Positions 15,657 through 23,960 of a stretch of 31,466 nucleotides of DNA are shown here, in pieces. Made by a program: the position numbers and the translations under genes. The stretch is taken from NCBI GenBank assembly GCA_036268995.1, contig DATATB010000111.1, forward strand, positions 1 to 31,466, given 5' to 3'. The notes beneath the pieces are model-generated. The model did not search any database. It was not told where the DNA came from and worked only from the letters and a program-made list of their open reading frames with translations. Numbering within the stretch: position 1 is the stretch's first letter; every line of letters begins with the position of its first letter. This stretch comes from DATATB01 sp036268995 (GTDB lineage Bacteria; Planctomycetota; Planctomycetia; Pirellulales; PNKZ01).

Positions 15657-16045
15657 GGCGTTCCTTTCTTGTGCGTGGCCTGGGCGGGCGATTTTGCCTG
15701 TTCTGGTGCTGCCGCCGCGCGGGCGCGCCGCTCGGCCCGCTCGCGGATGCGGTCGAGTTGATGATCCCAATGCCGCTCGAGCGTTTTGATCCAGTCGTAG
15801 ACCGGCCGCAATTGATCGTGATTCAGTTCATAGACGCGGCGTTGGCCTTGTTTGCTGACGGACACAATGCCGACTTCTCGCAGCACGCCCAAGTGTTTCG
15901 AAACGACGGGCTGCGGCAGCCCCAGCGAGAGCACGATGGCCCCCACGGCCAGGCTGCGTTTGCGTGACAGCAGGTCGATAATCTGCCGCCGACGTGGCTC
16001 GGCAATCGCGCTGAAAACATCGGACGCGGCGGAAGATCGTGCCAT
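15653..16045 (-). CDS. ArsR-family winged-helix transcriptional regulator
   Basis: This encodes 130 residues. The winged-helix DNA-binding domain occupies about 5-90: VFSAIAEPRRRQIIDLLSR, then LGLPQPVVSKHLGVLREVGI as recognition helix region, and VSVSKQGQRRVYELN as the wing. The tail is charged and Ala-rich (RIRERAERRARAAAAPEQA). There is no CxC metal-binding motif in the recognition helix, so this is not a classical arsenic sensor. It belongs to the group that accompanies SRPBCC proteins. It heads the operon and its promoter contains a palindrome placed to block RNA polymerase, so autorepression is likely. The ATG lies only six bases after the -10 box, which suggests a leaderless mRNA. Confidence 0.92.
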   Translation of the reverse strand: MARSSAASDVFSAIAEPRRRQIIDLLSRKRSLAVGAIVLSLGLPQPVVSKHLGVLREVGIVSVSKQGQRRVYELNHDQLRPVYDWIKTLERHWDHQLDRIRERAERRARAAAAPEQAKSPAQATHKKGTP

Positions 16046-16051
16046 GCCCGG

Positions 16052-16079
16052 ATTATATTCCCATTACGGAATATGTCAA
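16052..16079 (-). promoter_or_regulatory. sigma-70-type promoter with ArsR operator palindrome
   Basis: On the minus strand TTGACA (16079-16074) and TATAAT (16057-16052) are perfect consensus boxes 16 bases apart. The spacer and box edges contain ATATTCC (16074-16068 read on the minus strand) and its inverted copy GGAATAT (16061-16055), separated by six bases. This 7-6-7 palindrome is the right size for an ArsR dimer and covers the promoter core. The ATG of the regulator begins six bases after TATAAT. Confidence 0.85.
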
Positions 16080-16118
16080 GCGCTGGCGCGCGCCGGTTTC
16101 GCGGTACGCAAAAAAGAT

Positions 16119-16228
16119 TTGAACAGAAGGCCGCGAAGGACGCTAAGGAAAGAAGTCGATTCCTCGTTTGGCGCGATTGGCCGTTTCCCCGTTTTTCTTC
16201 TTTGCGTCCTTCGCGTTCTTCTGTTCAA
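16119..16228. repeat. 110-bp imperfect inverted repeat
   Basis: The left arm starts TTGAACAGAAGGCCGCGAAG at 16119 and runs to about 16155. The right arm, about 16193-16228, carries the inverted copy ending CTTCTGTTCAA. The outer 25 bases differ at only three or so positions. The element sits between the ArsR promoter and the sulfatase start and could fold as a long hairpin in the sulfatase leader. It is probably a dispersed genomic repeat. Confidence 0.7.
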
Positions 16229-16289
16229 TTCTTTTTCGTTTGTATCACTCCTCGAATCGCGCCACGCTACCTCGCTCCGGACTCATCGC

Positions 16290-17810
16290 ATGTTATCGAA
16301 AGTTTTCGGGGTGGTTGTTGTCTGGGCCGCGATATTCGCGACGGCGCAAGCCGCCGATGTCGACGCAAACCAGCGGCCGAACGTCGTCCTCATCCTGGCA
16401 GACGACTTGGGCTATCGCGACCTGGGCTGCTACGGGGCAACGAAGGTCAAGACGCCCAACGTGGATCGGCTGGCCCGCGAAGGCCGGCTGTTCACCGATG
16501 CTCATGCTCCGGCCGCCGTCTGCACGCCCACCCGATATGCCCTGATGACCGGCCGCGAGTATTACCGCGTCGGCCGAAAGTGGAATCGGGATTGCCTGAT
16601 CGAGCCGGGCTCGACCACGCTGGCGTCGATCTGTCACGAAGCTGGCTACGACACCGGGCTGGTTGGCAAGTGGCACCTGGGCTACGGCGTGCACGAACCC
16701 AACTGGAACGGCGAGTTGAAGCCGGGGCCGATGGAGTGCGGTTTTGACTCGTTCTTCGGCACCGCGATGACCCACAACGAGCCGCCGCAAGTGCTCGTCG
16801 ATGGACACCACGTGGTCGGGCTTTCGTCCGACGATCCCATTCGCATCCTGCCGGCCGACGCCAGGCATCCGCACGGCGTGCTCTCGGGCGGCCGCTCGGC
16901 GCTCGTGGTGCACGAAGATTTGTGCGAGCTGCACACGAAGAAGGCGGTCGAATTCATCGAGCGCCATGCCGACCGGCCATTCCTGCTGCATTACGGCATG
17001 ATCAACGTCCATGTGCCGCTCACGCCGGGCAAACGCTTCCAAGGCACGAGCGCGGCCGGCGTCTACGGCGACTACATCCAAGAGCTTGACTGGTCTGTAG
17101 GACAAGTGCTGAAGACGCTCGACCGACTGGGGCTGGCTGAGCGCACGCTCGTCATTTTCACTAGCGACAATGGCGGCGTACTGCACCGCGACGCCGTGCG
17201 CGCCGGGCACCTGGCCAACGGCGAACTGCTAGGCCAAAAGACCGACGTCTGGGAAGGTGGGCATCGCGTGCCGTTTGTGGTGCGCTGGCCGGGGCACGTG
17301 CCGGCAAAGTCGGAGTGCCGCGAGCTGATCGCGCTCACCGACATGCTGGCCACCGTGGCCGCGATTCAAGGCCGCACGCTCGCCAAGGACGAAGCGATCG
17401 ACAGCCTCGACGTATCGGCGGCCCTGTTGGATCAACCGCATCGGCAGCCGCTCCGCCCCTTTGCCACGATCATCGGTACCGAAAAGGAAGGCATCCGCGC
17501 CGGCAAATGGGTGTTCTATCCCAAGCACGGCTCCGGCGGACTCACCACCACAGCCACGAATCCCTGGTTCCAGCTCTGGGGTCGTGGTTGGCAAAACAGC
17601 GACTATACGAGCGACGGCCAACTCAAGCCCGATGCGCCGCCGGGACAACTTTACGACCTCCTCGCCGATCCGCGCGAGACAACCAATCTTTACCGGCAAC
17701 ATCCGCAGGTTGTCGAGCGGCTCGGCTCGCTGCTGAAGCAGGCGATGGAAAAGGGAGAAAGTGCCCGCGCCATCGTGGCTGATTACGAACTGGTGCCCGC
17801 CGCGGATTGA
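16290..17810 (+). CDS. secreted sulfatase
   Basis: This encodes 506 residues from the ATG at 16290 (MLSKVFGVVVVWAAIFATAQ), the first start giving a clean signal peptide with cleavage near AQA. Frames extending upstream cross the inverted repeat. RPNVVLILADDLGYRDLGCY gives metal ligands D38 and D39. The modified-cysteine site is C78-T-P-T-R in the CxPxR form that becomes formylglycine. VGKWHLGYG, SDNGG and GQLYDLLADPRETTNL are further sulfatase hallmarks. The substrate is probably a sulfated glycan but cannot be assigned. No ribosome-binding site is obvious. A GTGGG/CCCAC hairpin follows the stop at 17833-17847. It is clearly different from the sulfatase at 3332-4759. Confidence 0.93.
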   Translation: MLSKVFGVVVVWAAIFATAQAADVDANQRPNVVLILADDLGYRDLGCYGATKVKTPNVDRLAREGRLFTDAHAPAAVCTPTRYALMTGREYYRVGRKWNRDCLIEPGSTTLASICHEAGYDTGLVGKWHLGYGVHEPNWNGELKPGPMECGFDSFFGTAMTHNEPPQVLVDGHHVVGLSSDDPIRILPADARHPHGVLSGGRSALVVHEDLCELHTKKAVEFIERHADRPFLLHYGMINVHVPLTPGKRFQGTSAAGVYGDYIQELDWSVGQVLKTLDRLGLAERTLVIFTSDNGGVLHRDAVRAGHLANGELLGQKTDVWEGGHRVPFVVRWPGHVPAKSECRELIALTDMLATVAAIQGRTLAKDEAIDSLDVSAALLDQPHRQPLRPFATIIGTEKEGIRAGKWVFYPKHGSGGLTTTATNPWFQLWGRGWQNSDYTSDGQLKPDAPPGQLYDLLADPRETTNLYRQHPQVVERLGSLLKQAMEKGESARAIVADYELVPAAD

Positions 17811-18190
17811 GTTGATGACTGCAGGCTGTAGGGTGGGCTTCGCCCACGAAATCGCGCGGTTGTTTTGGATTTTGGTCGGCGAGTATTTGACGGCGAGGGG
17901 ATCAGCTATCTCAAGCCGCCGGGCACCGCGCGTGAAACCAAAAGCAACTTCCGCGCCGCCGTCTCCTGCCCTCGGCGTTCAGCTAGGCAACGCGCAAAGC
18001 CGGAACGCCCGTTGGGCCGGCCTGCGGTCGTGAGGACTGGGCGAGGCGAGCCCAGTGCGTCGAAGTCACGCCGCGTAGTAGTATGCGGGATGCTGAGCGT
18101 TTGTAAGAGCCGGCCTATTACGCGAAAATCGCCGAACCAGTGCTGGCAATTGCGTGTCAGCCTGTCGTGATCCACCTAATGGATGCAGGT
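17811..18190. other. intergenic region with hairpins, no gene supported
   Basis: This 380-bp gap starts with the hairpin at 17833-17847. A second possible hairpin, CTGGGC/GCCCAG, lies near 18038-18056. Open frames here are Arg/Ala/Pro-rich without ribosome-binding sites. Base composition falls toward the right end, where the DUF4238 gene begins, so the border of an accessory segment may lie here. Confidence 0.45.
17833..17847 (+). terminator. possible terminator or stability hairpin after sulfatase
   Basis: GTGGG-CTTCG-CCCAC forms a tight stem-loop 23 bases after the sulfatase stop codon. No T-run follows, so it may act with Rho or only protect the 3' end. The TAGGGTGGGCTTCGCCCAC pattern is a widespread dispersed sequence in bacterial genomes. 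Confidence 0.45.
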
Positions 18191-19126
18191 ATGGGCGACA
18201 AGACCACAAGACAGAACCAGCACTACGTTCCACAATTCATTCTTCGCCGGTTCCACAACGAGGACGGGCGATTGCACGTTTACGACAAGTGGACGCGGCG
18301 GTCCTTTGTCAGCTCTGCCCGCAACGTGGCGGCCGAAACGGGATTCTATGATATCAAGGTTGAAAACGAGGTAGTCACCCTTGAACCAGTGATGTGCGAA
18401 ATTGAAAGCGCCGCGCTCGGGGCGATCAACGCGTTGACAGACAACGCGTCGCTAGCGTCGATGTCCGTCGAAGACAAGTATGCCGTAGCATATTTCTTTG
18501 GCGTTCAGGCGATGCGCACGCGCTCTGCTCGTGACTTGGTTAAGCAGATGCAGGAAGCATTTCGGCGAATCCTTCCGGAAAAGAATCTACAGGAGTCTGA
18601 CCTTCCCGCGGGTTTTTTCATGGATGAGGAGCAGTTGAGAATGGCAAGTCTCATGAATTTACGCATTGCCGATGAACTGACGCCACACCTTCTCAACAAG
18701 GCCTGGCTGCTGAATCAAGCCCCGCCAGAGTGTTCGTTTTTAATTTCCGACAACCCGCTTGCGCGACACAACGACCATACGTCAGACCTAAGGGGGAATG
18801 GAGGCTTGGCTTGCCGTGGAATTCAAATCCATATGCCGCTCTCCCCCACCGTCACCCTCAGCTTTCTATGCGAGACGCTAATTGCTCCGTTCAGGGAATA
18901 CAGGAGGACGCGACTTTGCCCCGGCGAACCGCTTCCATTGCTTGACGCAATTGATTTCGGTCGTCCGCTACCGATTGCAAACGACAGCGTGACGCACCTG
19001 AATTCGCTTCAGGTCGCTAACGCAACCCGATTCGTCTTCGCGTCGAACGACGACTTTTCCCTAGTGGAGCGAATGCTTGACGAAAACCCGAACCTCGCGA
19101 AGCCCGACCAAGTGGTAGTGCGGTAG
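18191..19126 (+). CDS. DUF4238 domain protein
   Basis: The N-terminus carries the DUF4238 signature NQHYVPQFILRRF (about residues 9-21), followed by LHVYDK. The rest is mixed alpha/beta with SFLISDNPL and LSPTVTLSF, which are also typical of the family. About 311 residues is the usual size. No function is established for DUF4238; such genes are patchy in distribution and often lie in variable regions. The start is uncertain: ATG 18191 gives the standard short N-terminus, while 18179 or 18140 would add residues unlike the family. Third-position G/C is visibly lower than in flanking genes, which suggests horizontal acquisition. There is no signal peptide. Confidence 0.82.
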   Translation: MGDKTTRQNQHYVPQFILRRFHNEDGRLHVYDKWTRRSFVSSARNVAAETGFYDIKVENEVVTLEPVMCEIESAALGAINALTDNASLASMSVEDKYAVAYFFGVQAMRTRSARDLVKQMQEAFRRILPEKNLQESDLPAGFFMDEEQLRMASLMNLRIADELTPHLLNKAWLLNQAPPECSFLISDNPLARHNDHTSDLRGNGGLACRGIQIHMPLSPTVTLSFLCETLIAPFREYRRTRLCPGEPLPLLDAIDFGRPLPIANDSVTHLNSLQVANATRFVFASNDDFSLVERMLDENPNLAKPDQVVVR

Positions 19127-19310
19127 CTGCGCCGTCTGCGACGAGCTTGCGTTCATGCGGGGCCTGTGCGTCACGGAGCCTCGATACATACGCGAGCGAT
19201 CCGTCGAGCGTGGGGCACACGCTGGTGTATTTTGGTCGCTGCTCCTTGTCGCGTGCGACCATTGAGCCTAAATCGTCAAGTCTCATTCGAATTGCAAGCG
19301 GAGAGACAGC

Positions 19311-20168
19311 ATGGACGCGGGGCAAACCGTAGCGGCAGAGAGCACGGCGGTGCGCGTCGCGCTGTGGCGGGCGATGCATGTGCAGATGGATCCGGCGCCG
19401 CACGTCCTCGAAGACGAGATTGGCCTGCGGCTGGCGGATCCCGACGAAGGCTGGCGCGGCCGGCCGGACATGGATCCGCAGAACACGAAGCTGTTTCGAG
19501 CTTCCATTGTGGCGCGTGCGCGCTTCATCGAGGATCTGGTTATCGAGCAGGCTGGCCGCGGCGTCCGTCAGTACGTGATCCTCGGAGCCGGCTTGGACAC
19601 GTTCGCCCAGCGCCGGCCGGAGATTGCCTCCCGGCTCACGGTCTTTGAGGTGGACCGGCCTGGCCCGCAAGCCTGGAAGCGGCAGCGGCTGATCGAGCTG
19701 GGCTTCGGCATTCCCGAGTGGCTGCGGCTGGTGCCGGTCGACTTCGAGGCGGGCACGTCTTGGATCGAGCGGCTGGCGGCCGCCGGCTTCGATGCCAGCC
19801 AACCGGCGGTCGTGGCCTCGACCGGCGTCAGCATGTACCTCACCAGGGAGGCGATCGCGGCGACCATGCGTCAGATCGCGTCGCTCGCCCCCGGCTCGCA
19901 ATTGGCCATGACATTCCTGCGGCCGCTCGAGTTGGCCGATCCCGAGGACCAGTTCGGATGGCAGATGGCGAAGAAGGGGGCGCGGGCCTCTGGCACACCC
20001 TTCATCAGCTTCTTCAGCCCGGCGGAGATTTTGGATCTGGCCCGCGAAGCCGGTTTCAGCGAGGCCCAGCCCATCTCGGCAGCCGCGATTGCCGAGCGCT
20101 ACTTCGCCGGCCGGACCGACGGCCTTCGGCCCTCAACTTCGGAAGAGCTGCTGGTAGCGACTGTTTAG
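19311..20168 (+). CDS. SAM-dependent methyltransferase, leucine carboxyl methyltransferase (LCMT) family
   Basis: This encodes 285 residues. The SAM-binding motif I is VILGAGLDTFAQR (about 89-101), with VFEVDRP (111-117) as the acidic motif II. STGVSMYLTREAI matches the conserved region after strand 4 in LCMT-type enzymes. These are the features of the bacterial group often annotated as SAM-dependent methyltransferases of the TIGR00027 type, whose substrates are mostly unknown. GGAGAG before the ATG supports the start. The C-terminus is complete (SEELLVATV). The gene runs convergent with the PIN-like gene, with about 60 bases between. Its GC-rich codons resemble the chromosomal background more than those of its two neighbours. 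Confidence 0.88.
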   Translation: MDAGQTVAAESTAVRVALWRAMHVQMDPAPHVLEDEIGLRLADPDEGWRGRPDMDPQNTKLFRASIVARARFIEDLVIEQAGRGVRQYVILGAGLDTFAQRRPEIASRLTVFEVDRPGPQAWKRQRLIELGFGIPEWLRLVPVDFEAGTSWIERLAAAGFDASQPAVVASTGVSMYLTREAIAATMRQIASLAPGSQLAMTFLRPLELADPEDQFGWQMAKKGARASGTPFISFFSPAEILDLAREAGFSEAQPISAAAIAERYFAGRTDGLRPSTSEELLVATV

Positions 20169-20231
20169 GCGTGGGCGAGAGTCGGAGTCACTTCGTGTTG
20201 GCGGATTCTCACTTAAGCGCTGCTCGCTGGA

Positions 20232-20978
20232 TCAAATCCCAAGGTATCGAATCGCATCAGCAAGCCTTTCGAAGTAAAGCATTTGGACCTGTGCAAATGC
20301 GGCCTGCAACTCGTCGTGCGGCCGGTGCAGGACTTTGGACCCGTAATCATGCTTGTTTGCGCTTGCAAAAAGGATCGACTCCGCAAACCCGTTTTGCCTG
20401 AGGCGATTCGCCAATTCCAAGCAATGTTCGAAGTGTATCGAGTCTTTCACCTCTCGCTTATGAGAAGGCCGCATCTTGGCAAAGACTCGGGTGATCGCTG
20501 CATCAACGCAATGTTGATCGCGGCCCAACTCCCAGCAACAGTCCAACAGCATTCCAGCGGTCACGCGCAGGTCTGAGACGAGATCGAGATTCGAGTAGAT
20601 GATTGGCGCAGGCAAAGGTACGCCTAATTCTTGCCGTACCAGGTGAATCCTGCGGATTTGAGCGTCGATTTCCGTAAGCTGCAAAGTCATTTCGTCCGGG
20701 GGCAGCCTCTTAATCTGGCTATCCTTCTGGTACACCGGATTTGCTGCGTCGGTCTTTTGAAGATATTCAATCGCCGTCACGTACGTGGCTGCCAACTGGC
20801 AGCGCTGGGGATTGGCCCCGAGTGCGGACAGCAATCGATTCACTGCACGCAATTCATTGACCGCGACCGTCGCGAGCACCTGCAGCAGGTTGACAACATC
20901 ACAAGTGTCGACAAATAGCAATGGCCGCGGGTTTGCCAACAGATCCGCCGCAGCGTCGGCAAGCGACCGCGGTGTCAT
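20232..20978 (-). CDS. PIN-like nuclease domain protein
   Basis: This encodes 248 residues. The N-terminus has LLFVDTCDVVNLL with acidic residues D24 and D27, in the position of the first catalytic Asp of PIN-domain RNases. The C-terminal half has VKDSIHFEHCLELA (D179, E184) and SILFASANKHDYG (N208, D211), which match the later acidic sites and the asparagine/aspartate-bearing last strand of PIN-like proteins. E71 may be a further metal ligand. PIN nucleases cut RNA and are often toxins. It starts inside the stop codon of the 216-aa gene upstream (ATGA overlap), so the two are translationally coupled. The long middle region is not recognised. The family assignment rests on motif spacing and needs a profile search. 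Confidence 0.68.
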   Translation of the reverse strand: MTPRSLADAAADLLANPRPLLFVDTCDVVNLLQVLATVAVNELRAVNRLLSALGANPQRCQLAATYVTAIEYLQKTDAANPVYQKDSQIKRLPPDEMTLQLTEIDAQIRRIHLVRQELGVPLPAPIIYSNLDLVSDLRVTAGMLLDCCWELGRDQHCVDAAITRVFAKMRPSHKREVKDSIHFEHCLELANRLRQNGFAESILFASANKHDYGSKVLHRPHDELQAAFAQVQMLYFERLADAIRYLGI

Positions 20979-21625
20979 TCGTCTTTTCCGATAGCGTCGT
21001 ATTGGCTCAGAAGGTCATCGGAATTGTCGTACGCCTCCAGCAATTGCTGAATGACTGATGGGCTGAAGGCCTCGACTTTCAATGCCGCCTCGACGTTCGT
21101 TCTCGCCGGATGGGAACGATCGCGATGAAGCTGGATGAGGAAATTGTGCCAACGCGGCAGGTCGAGGCCGCTATGAAGAATCGTCTTGTTTGCCGTCTGA
21201 ACGAACGCAGCGAAATGGGCCATGGCACGCGGGCTTACCATCTCGGCTAGCTCCGCACTGGTGGGCGTTTCCGCGAGTTGAAGTTCTGTTGCGCGGGGCG
21301 CAATGAGAGAGTGCTCGAAGGCAACTAACGCCGCTCCGCGATCTTCCGCGGCGAGACTTTTGCGATCGATCGGCGCAATGCTCGCGATTCGGACCTCGGA
21401 GTCAGAAACCGGCTGCAAAAAGACAGCCGCTTTGGGGTGCCGGCCTTCGCCCGACCATATAAGGCAGATCGGCCAGCGAGGGTTTTTTCGCTTTCCCTTA
21501 ATCTTGCCTTCAATTTCCGTTCCGCGCGACCATTCTGAATCAATCGGTCCGGAAAGTGACTGAATCCAGGATTCGATTGCGGTCGGCGTGCCGCGGATTG
21601 TCGCTTGCTTTTCAGCTTCCATCAT
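20975..21625 (-). CDS. hypothetical protein coupled to PIN-like gene
   Basis: This encodes 216 residues and has no signal peptide or membrane segment. The N-terminal half looks beta-rich and basic (GTEIEGKIKGKRKNPRWPIC, VFLQPVSDSEVRIASIAPI). The C-terminal half looks helical (SPRAMAHFAAFVQTANKTIL, DLPRWHNFLIQLHRDRSH) and ends in an acidic, Asp-rich tail (EAYDNSDDLLSQYDAIGKDE). No family is recognised. ATGA overlap with the downstream PIN-like gene indicates a fixed partnership and near-equal production. Upstream position suits an antitoxin or regulator, but it is longer than most antitoxins. A substrate-recognition subunit is an alternative. Codon use is less GC-biased than the chromosomal background. 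Confidence 0.65.
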   Translation of the reverse strand: MMEAEKQATIRGTPTAIESWIQSLSGPIDSEWSRGTEIEGKIKGKRKNPRWPICLIWSGEGRHPKAAVFLQPVSDSEVRIASIAPIDRKSLAAEDRGAALVAFEHSLIAPRATELQLAETPTSAELAEMVSPRAMAHFAAFVQTANKTILHSGLDLPRWHNFLIQLHRDRSHPARTNVEAALKVEAFSPSVIQQLLEAYDNSDDLLSQYDAIGKDE

Positions 21626-21801
21626 TTTCCCTCAACATCTTGTAGCCGCCCGATTTCCTCCGGACCGCACACAATATTGCCTACGCCTTCACTTCCCCTT
21701 TCCACTTGTCATTATATTAGGCCGTGGAAAAAGATGTGCAGGTTCGCGGCAACTTTTGTCGACGCCGAGGAGTGAAAGATCGTAGCCTGCCCGACTGCCG
21801 G

Positions 21802-23700
21802 CTAAGGCGCGGGCACTGCCGCGGCTTGGGCGCCGGGGGGATTGGCTTTGCTCAGGGAGAAGCCGAGCAGGAACCAGCCGCCCGGCTCGGTCTGGGCGTA
21901 GATGCCGCCGGTGCCGAGATAGTGCCGCACCAGAGAGTAGTCGGGCAGCTTGCTGCCGTCGAGCTGCTGCTTGCGCACCTCGCCGTCGGGGGCTTCGGGA
22001 AACATCGCGTTGAGGATCGAGGCGACCACCAGATCCGATTCGGGCAATTTGCCGGTCCGAAACAGTTCGTAAGCCAGGTACCATTGCTCGGCGTTGTCGT
22101 TGTAGCCCAGCATGCAGACGTTGGTGGCGCCGAGCTTTTGCAAATGGGCTTCGACCTCGCGGTAGACGGCAGTCGTGGCCAGGCCTTGCGGGTTCGCGGA
22201 CAGGATCTTTTCCAGAAAACTGACGTGAGTCGAGACAAACAGCGTGCCGTGCGCCACGGTCACGGCCGAGTTCGGCAGCAGCCGCCCGCCGCCCTGTCCG
22301 CCGGCCACTTTGACGCCCGGCCCCGGCCGTTTATTGGCTTCCTCGGTCCCCTCGGCTTCTTCGTCCTCGGGCAGAATCTCGAAGATCGTGTGCCCCTCGA
22401 ACGTTCGCTTCTTGACGCCGGGATCGTTGCGCATCGATTTTTCGATGGCCTCGGCCAAGGCCGCCGGGTTCTTGGCTTCGGCGGCAAAAATGCGGCGCTG
22501 GCTGTGCGGCGTGAGCGGCCGCTCGACGTCGGTGAGCACCGTGCCACGGTTGCCCAGATGGGCGACCAGGTCGTTGCGCAGGTCGATCTGCGGGCCGTTG
22601 GGATCCTCTTTCAGGCTCTTGATCACGTCGCTGAACACGTTCTCTTCGCCCTCGCCGAAGATCGCATCGAACAGCGTGCCAAATGAGTCGAAGGCCGCGA
22701 GCATGTCCCAATTGAAGCTGGTGTAGCTGGAGACGTTGGCCGGCACCCAATCTTGCGGCTTGAATTTGCCCCCGTTGGCGAACTCCGCCATCCGCATCGC
22801 TCGCTGATACGGCGGCGGGGCATAAACGCTCGTGCGGTGCACGGCCCCATAAGGACCGACGGCCAGGCTCACCACCCCGCCCACGCCTTGCACGGCATCG
22901 AACCCTTCGCTCTTGGCGATCTTGAGCGGGTCGGGCCCCGATCCGGCCGCCCGCGGGTTGTCGGTCTCGACCATCTCGAGCAAGCCGATCGGATTGACGT
23001 ACCACTTCAGGTCGGGCTTGTGTGGGTTGTCTTTGGCCGCGCGCTCCATCACGGCCCTGTAAGCCGGCACGGTGTCGAGGCCGAGCTTGGGAGGCGCCGC
23101 CAACCGCCGCAGCAGCGTGGCCGCGGTGCCGATGTTGTCGGACACCAGCAGCAGGTTGCCGCGCAGGCCGTAGGCGGCTTGCGGCATTTTGTTTTTGCCC
23201 GCCGGCGGCAGGTTGAACATCGTGAGGTTGACGCCGGCCACGACTTGCTCGCCCGGCGTGCCGCCGCGGCGTTTGAAAGTGGCGGTCATTTTGTTGAGCT
23301 TGGCCTGGGCCTGGGGCACATTGCCGGTGACGTCGGCCATCAGGGCCATCGTGCCGTGGCCTTCGGGCGTGGGGATAAGGGCCACGGCCACCTCGCCGCT
23401 GGCCAGTCCCTTGAGCTCGTCCAGCGACAGGCCGATCTGCTGCTCGAGGCCGAAGCCCTTGGCATCCAGTTGCCGCTCGATGTCTTTGCGAAATGGCTCC
23501 AACTTCGGATCGTGGTACAGATGGCCGAATTCCGTCTTGTTCCAATTGTCCAAAAGCTGGACGAAGTTGCTGGTGATGACAAAGGCCTTGGTCGAAGCCG
23601 GAACCACCGCGTCCAACGCACGTTGGGCCACGCAGTCCGACGCCAAACCGAAACAGACGATTGCCGCCGATAGGCTGGCGCAAAGACTCGGGCGTGCCAC
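21802..23700 (-). CDS. large secreted protein, DUF3352-like, function unknown
   Basis: This encodes 632 residues with an N-terminal signal peptide (SLCASLSAAIVCFGLASDCV, cleavage near VAQ). The mature protein begins with a segment (VPASTKAFVITSNFVQLLDN) like those in which planctomycete DUF3352-type proteins evaluate per-residue repeats of alpha/beta units: DELKGLASGEVAVALIPTP, then GTMALMADVTGN. Related units recur downstream (GLRGNLLLVSDN, SAVTVAHGTLFVSTH), suggesting two or more copies of one fold. A low-complexity acidic and Gly-rich linker (EDEEAEGTEEANKRPGPG) separates them. There are no catalytic motifs. The C-terminus is Ala/Pro-rich. It is probably periplasmic or surface-associated. 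The family name is tentative. It stands alone, divergent from the HD gene. Confidence 0.78.
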   Translation of the reverse strand: MARPSLCASLSAAIVCFGLASDCVAQRALDAVVPASTKAFVITSNFVQLLDNWNKTEFGHLYHDPKLEPFRKDIERQLDAKGFGLEQQIGLSLDELKGLASGEVAVALIPTPEGHGTMALMADVTGNVPQAQAKLNKMTATFKRRGGTPGEQVVAGVNLTMFNLPPAGKNKMPQAAYGLRGNLLLVSDNIGTAATLLRRLAAPPKLGLDTVPAYRAVMERAAKDNPHKPDLKWYVNPIGLLEMVETDNPRAAGSGPDPLKIAKSEGFDAVQGVGGVVSLAVGPYGAVHRTSVYAPPPYQRAMRMAEFANGGKFKPQDWVPANVSSYTSFNWDMLAAFDSFGTLFDAIFGEGEENVFSDVIKSLKEDPNGPQIDLRNDLVAHLGNRGTVLTDVERPLTPHSQRRIFAAEAKNPAALAEAIEKSMRNDPGVKKRTFEGHTIFEILPEDEEAEGTEEANKRPGPGVKVAGGQGGGRLLPNSAVTVAHGTLFVSTHVSFLEKILSANPQGLATTAVYREVEAHLQKLGATNVCMLGYNDNAEQWYLAYELFRTGKLPESDLVVASILNAMFPEAPDGEVRKQQLDGSKLPDYSLVRHYLGTGGIYAQTEPGGWFLLGFSLSKANPPGAQAAAVPAP

Positions 23701-23960
23701 GATGGTCTACTCCTTCGATTTTCACGACGAATCGGCTACCGCCGGCCGCAAGACCGATGCGGTACCGCGGTTTTCAAACGTCGCTGCGCGGCAAAGTAGC
23801 TGGGATGCGAGAAGTGTAGAAGTCTAACGGCACGGGCCGAATGTCGCTAGACCGGATACCCCGCTGCCGGGTGCACATCCCATACCGGCCGATCGCCCCA
23901 CACGCCACGCTGGCGACCCGCCGGGGGCGGATTGTCCGTTTCGTCCGCATGGTGATAATC

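Noticed and set aside
14277..15761. Plus-strand open frame of 494 codons
   Set aside because: It runs antisense through DUF899 and SRPBCC genes and has no recognisable domain or ribosome-binding site.
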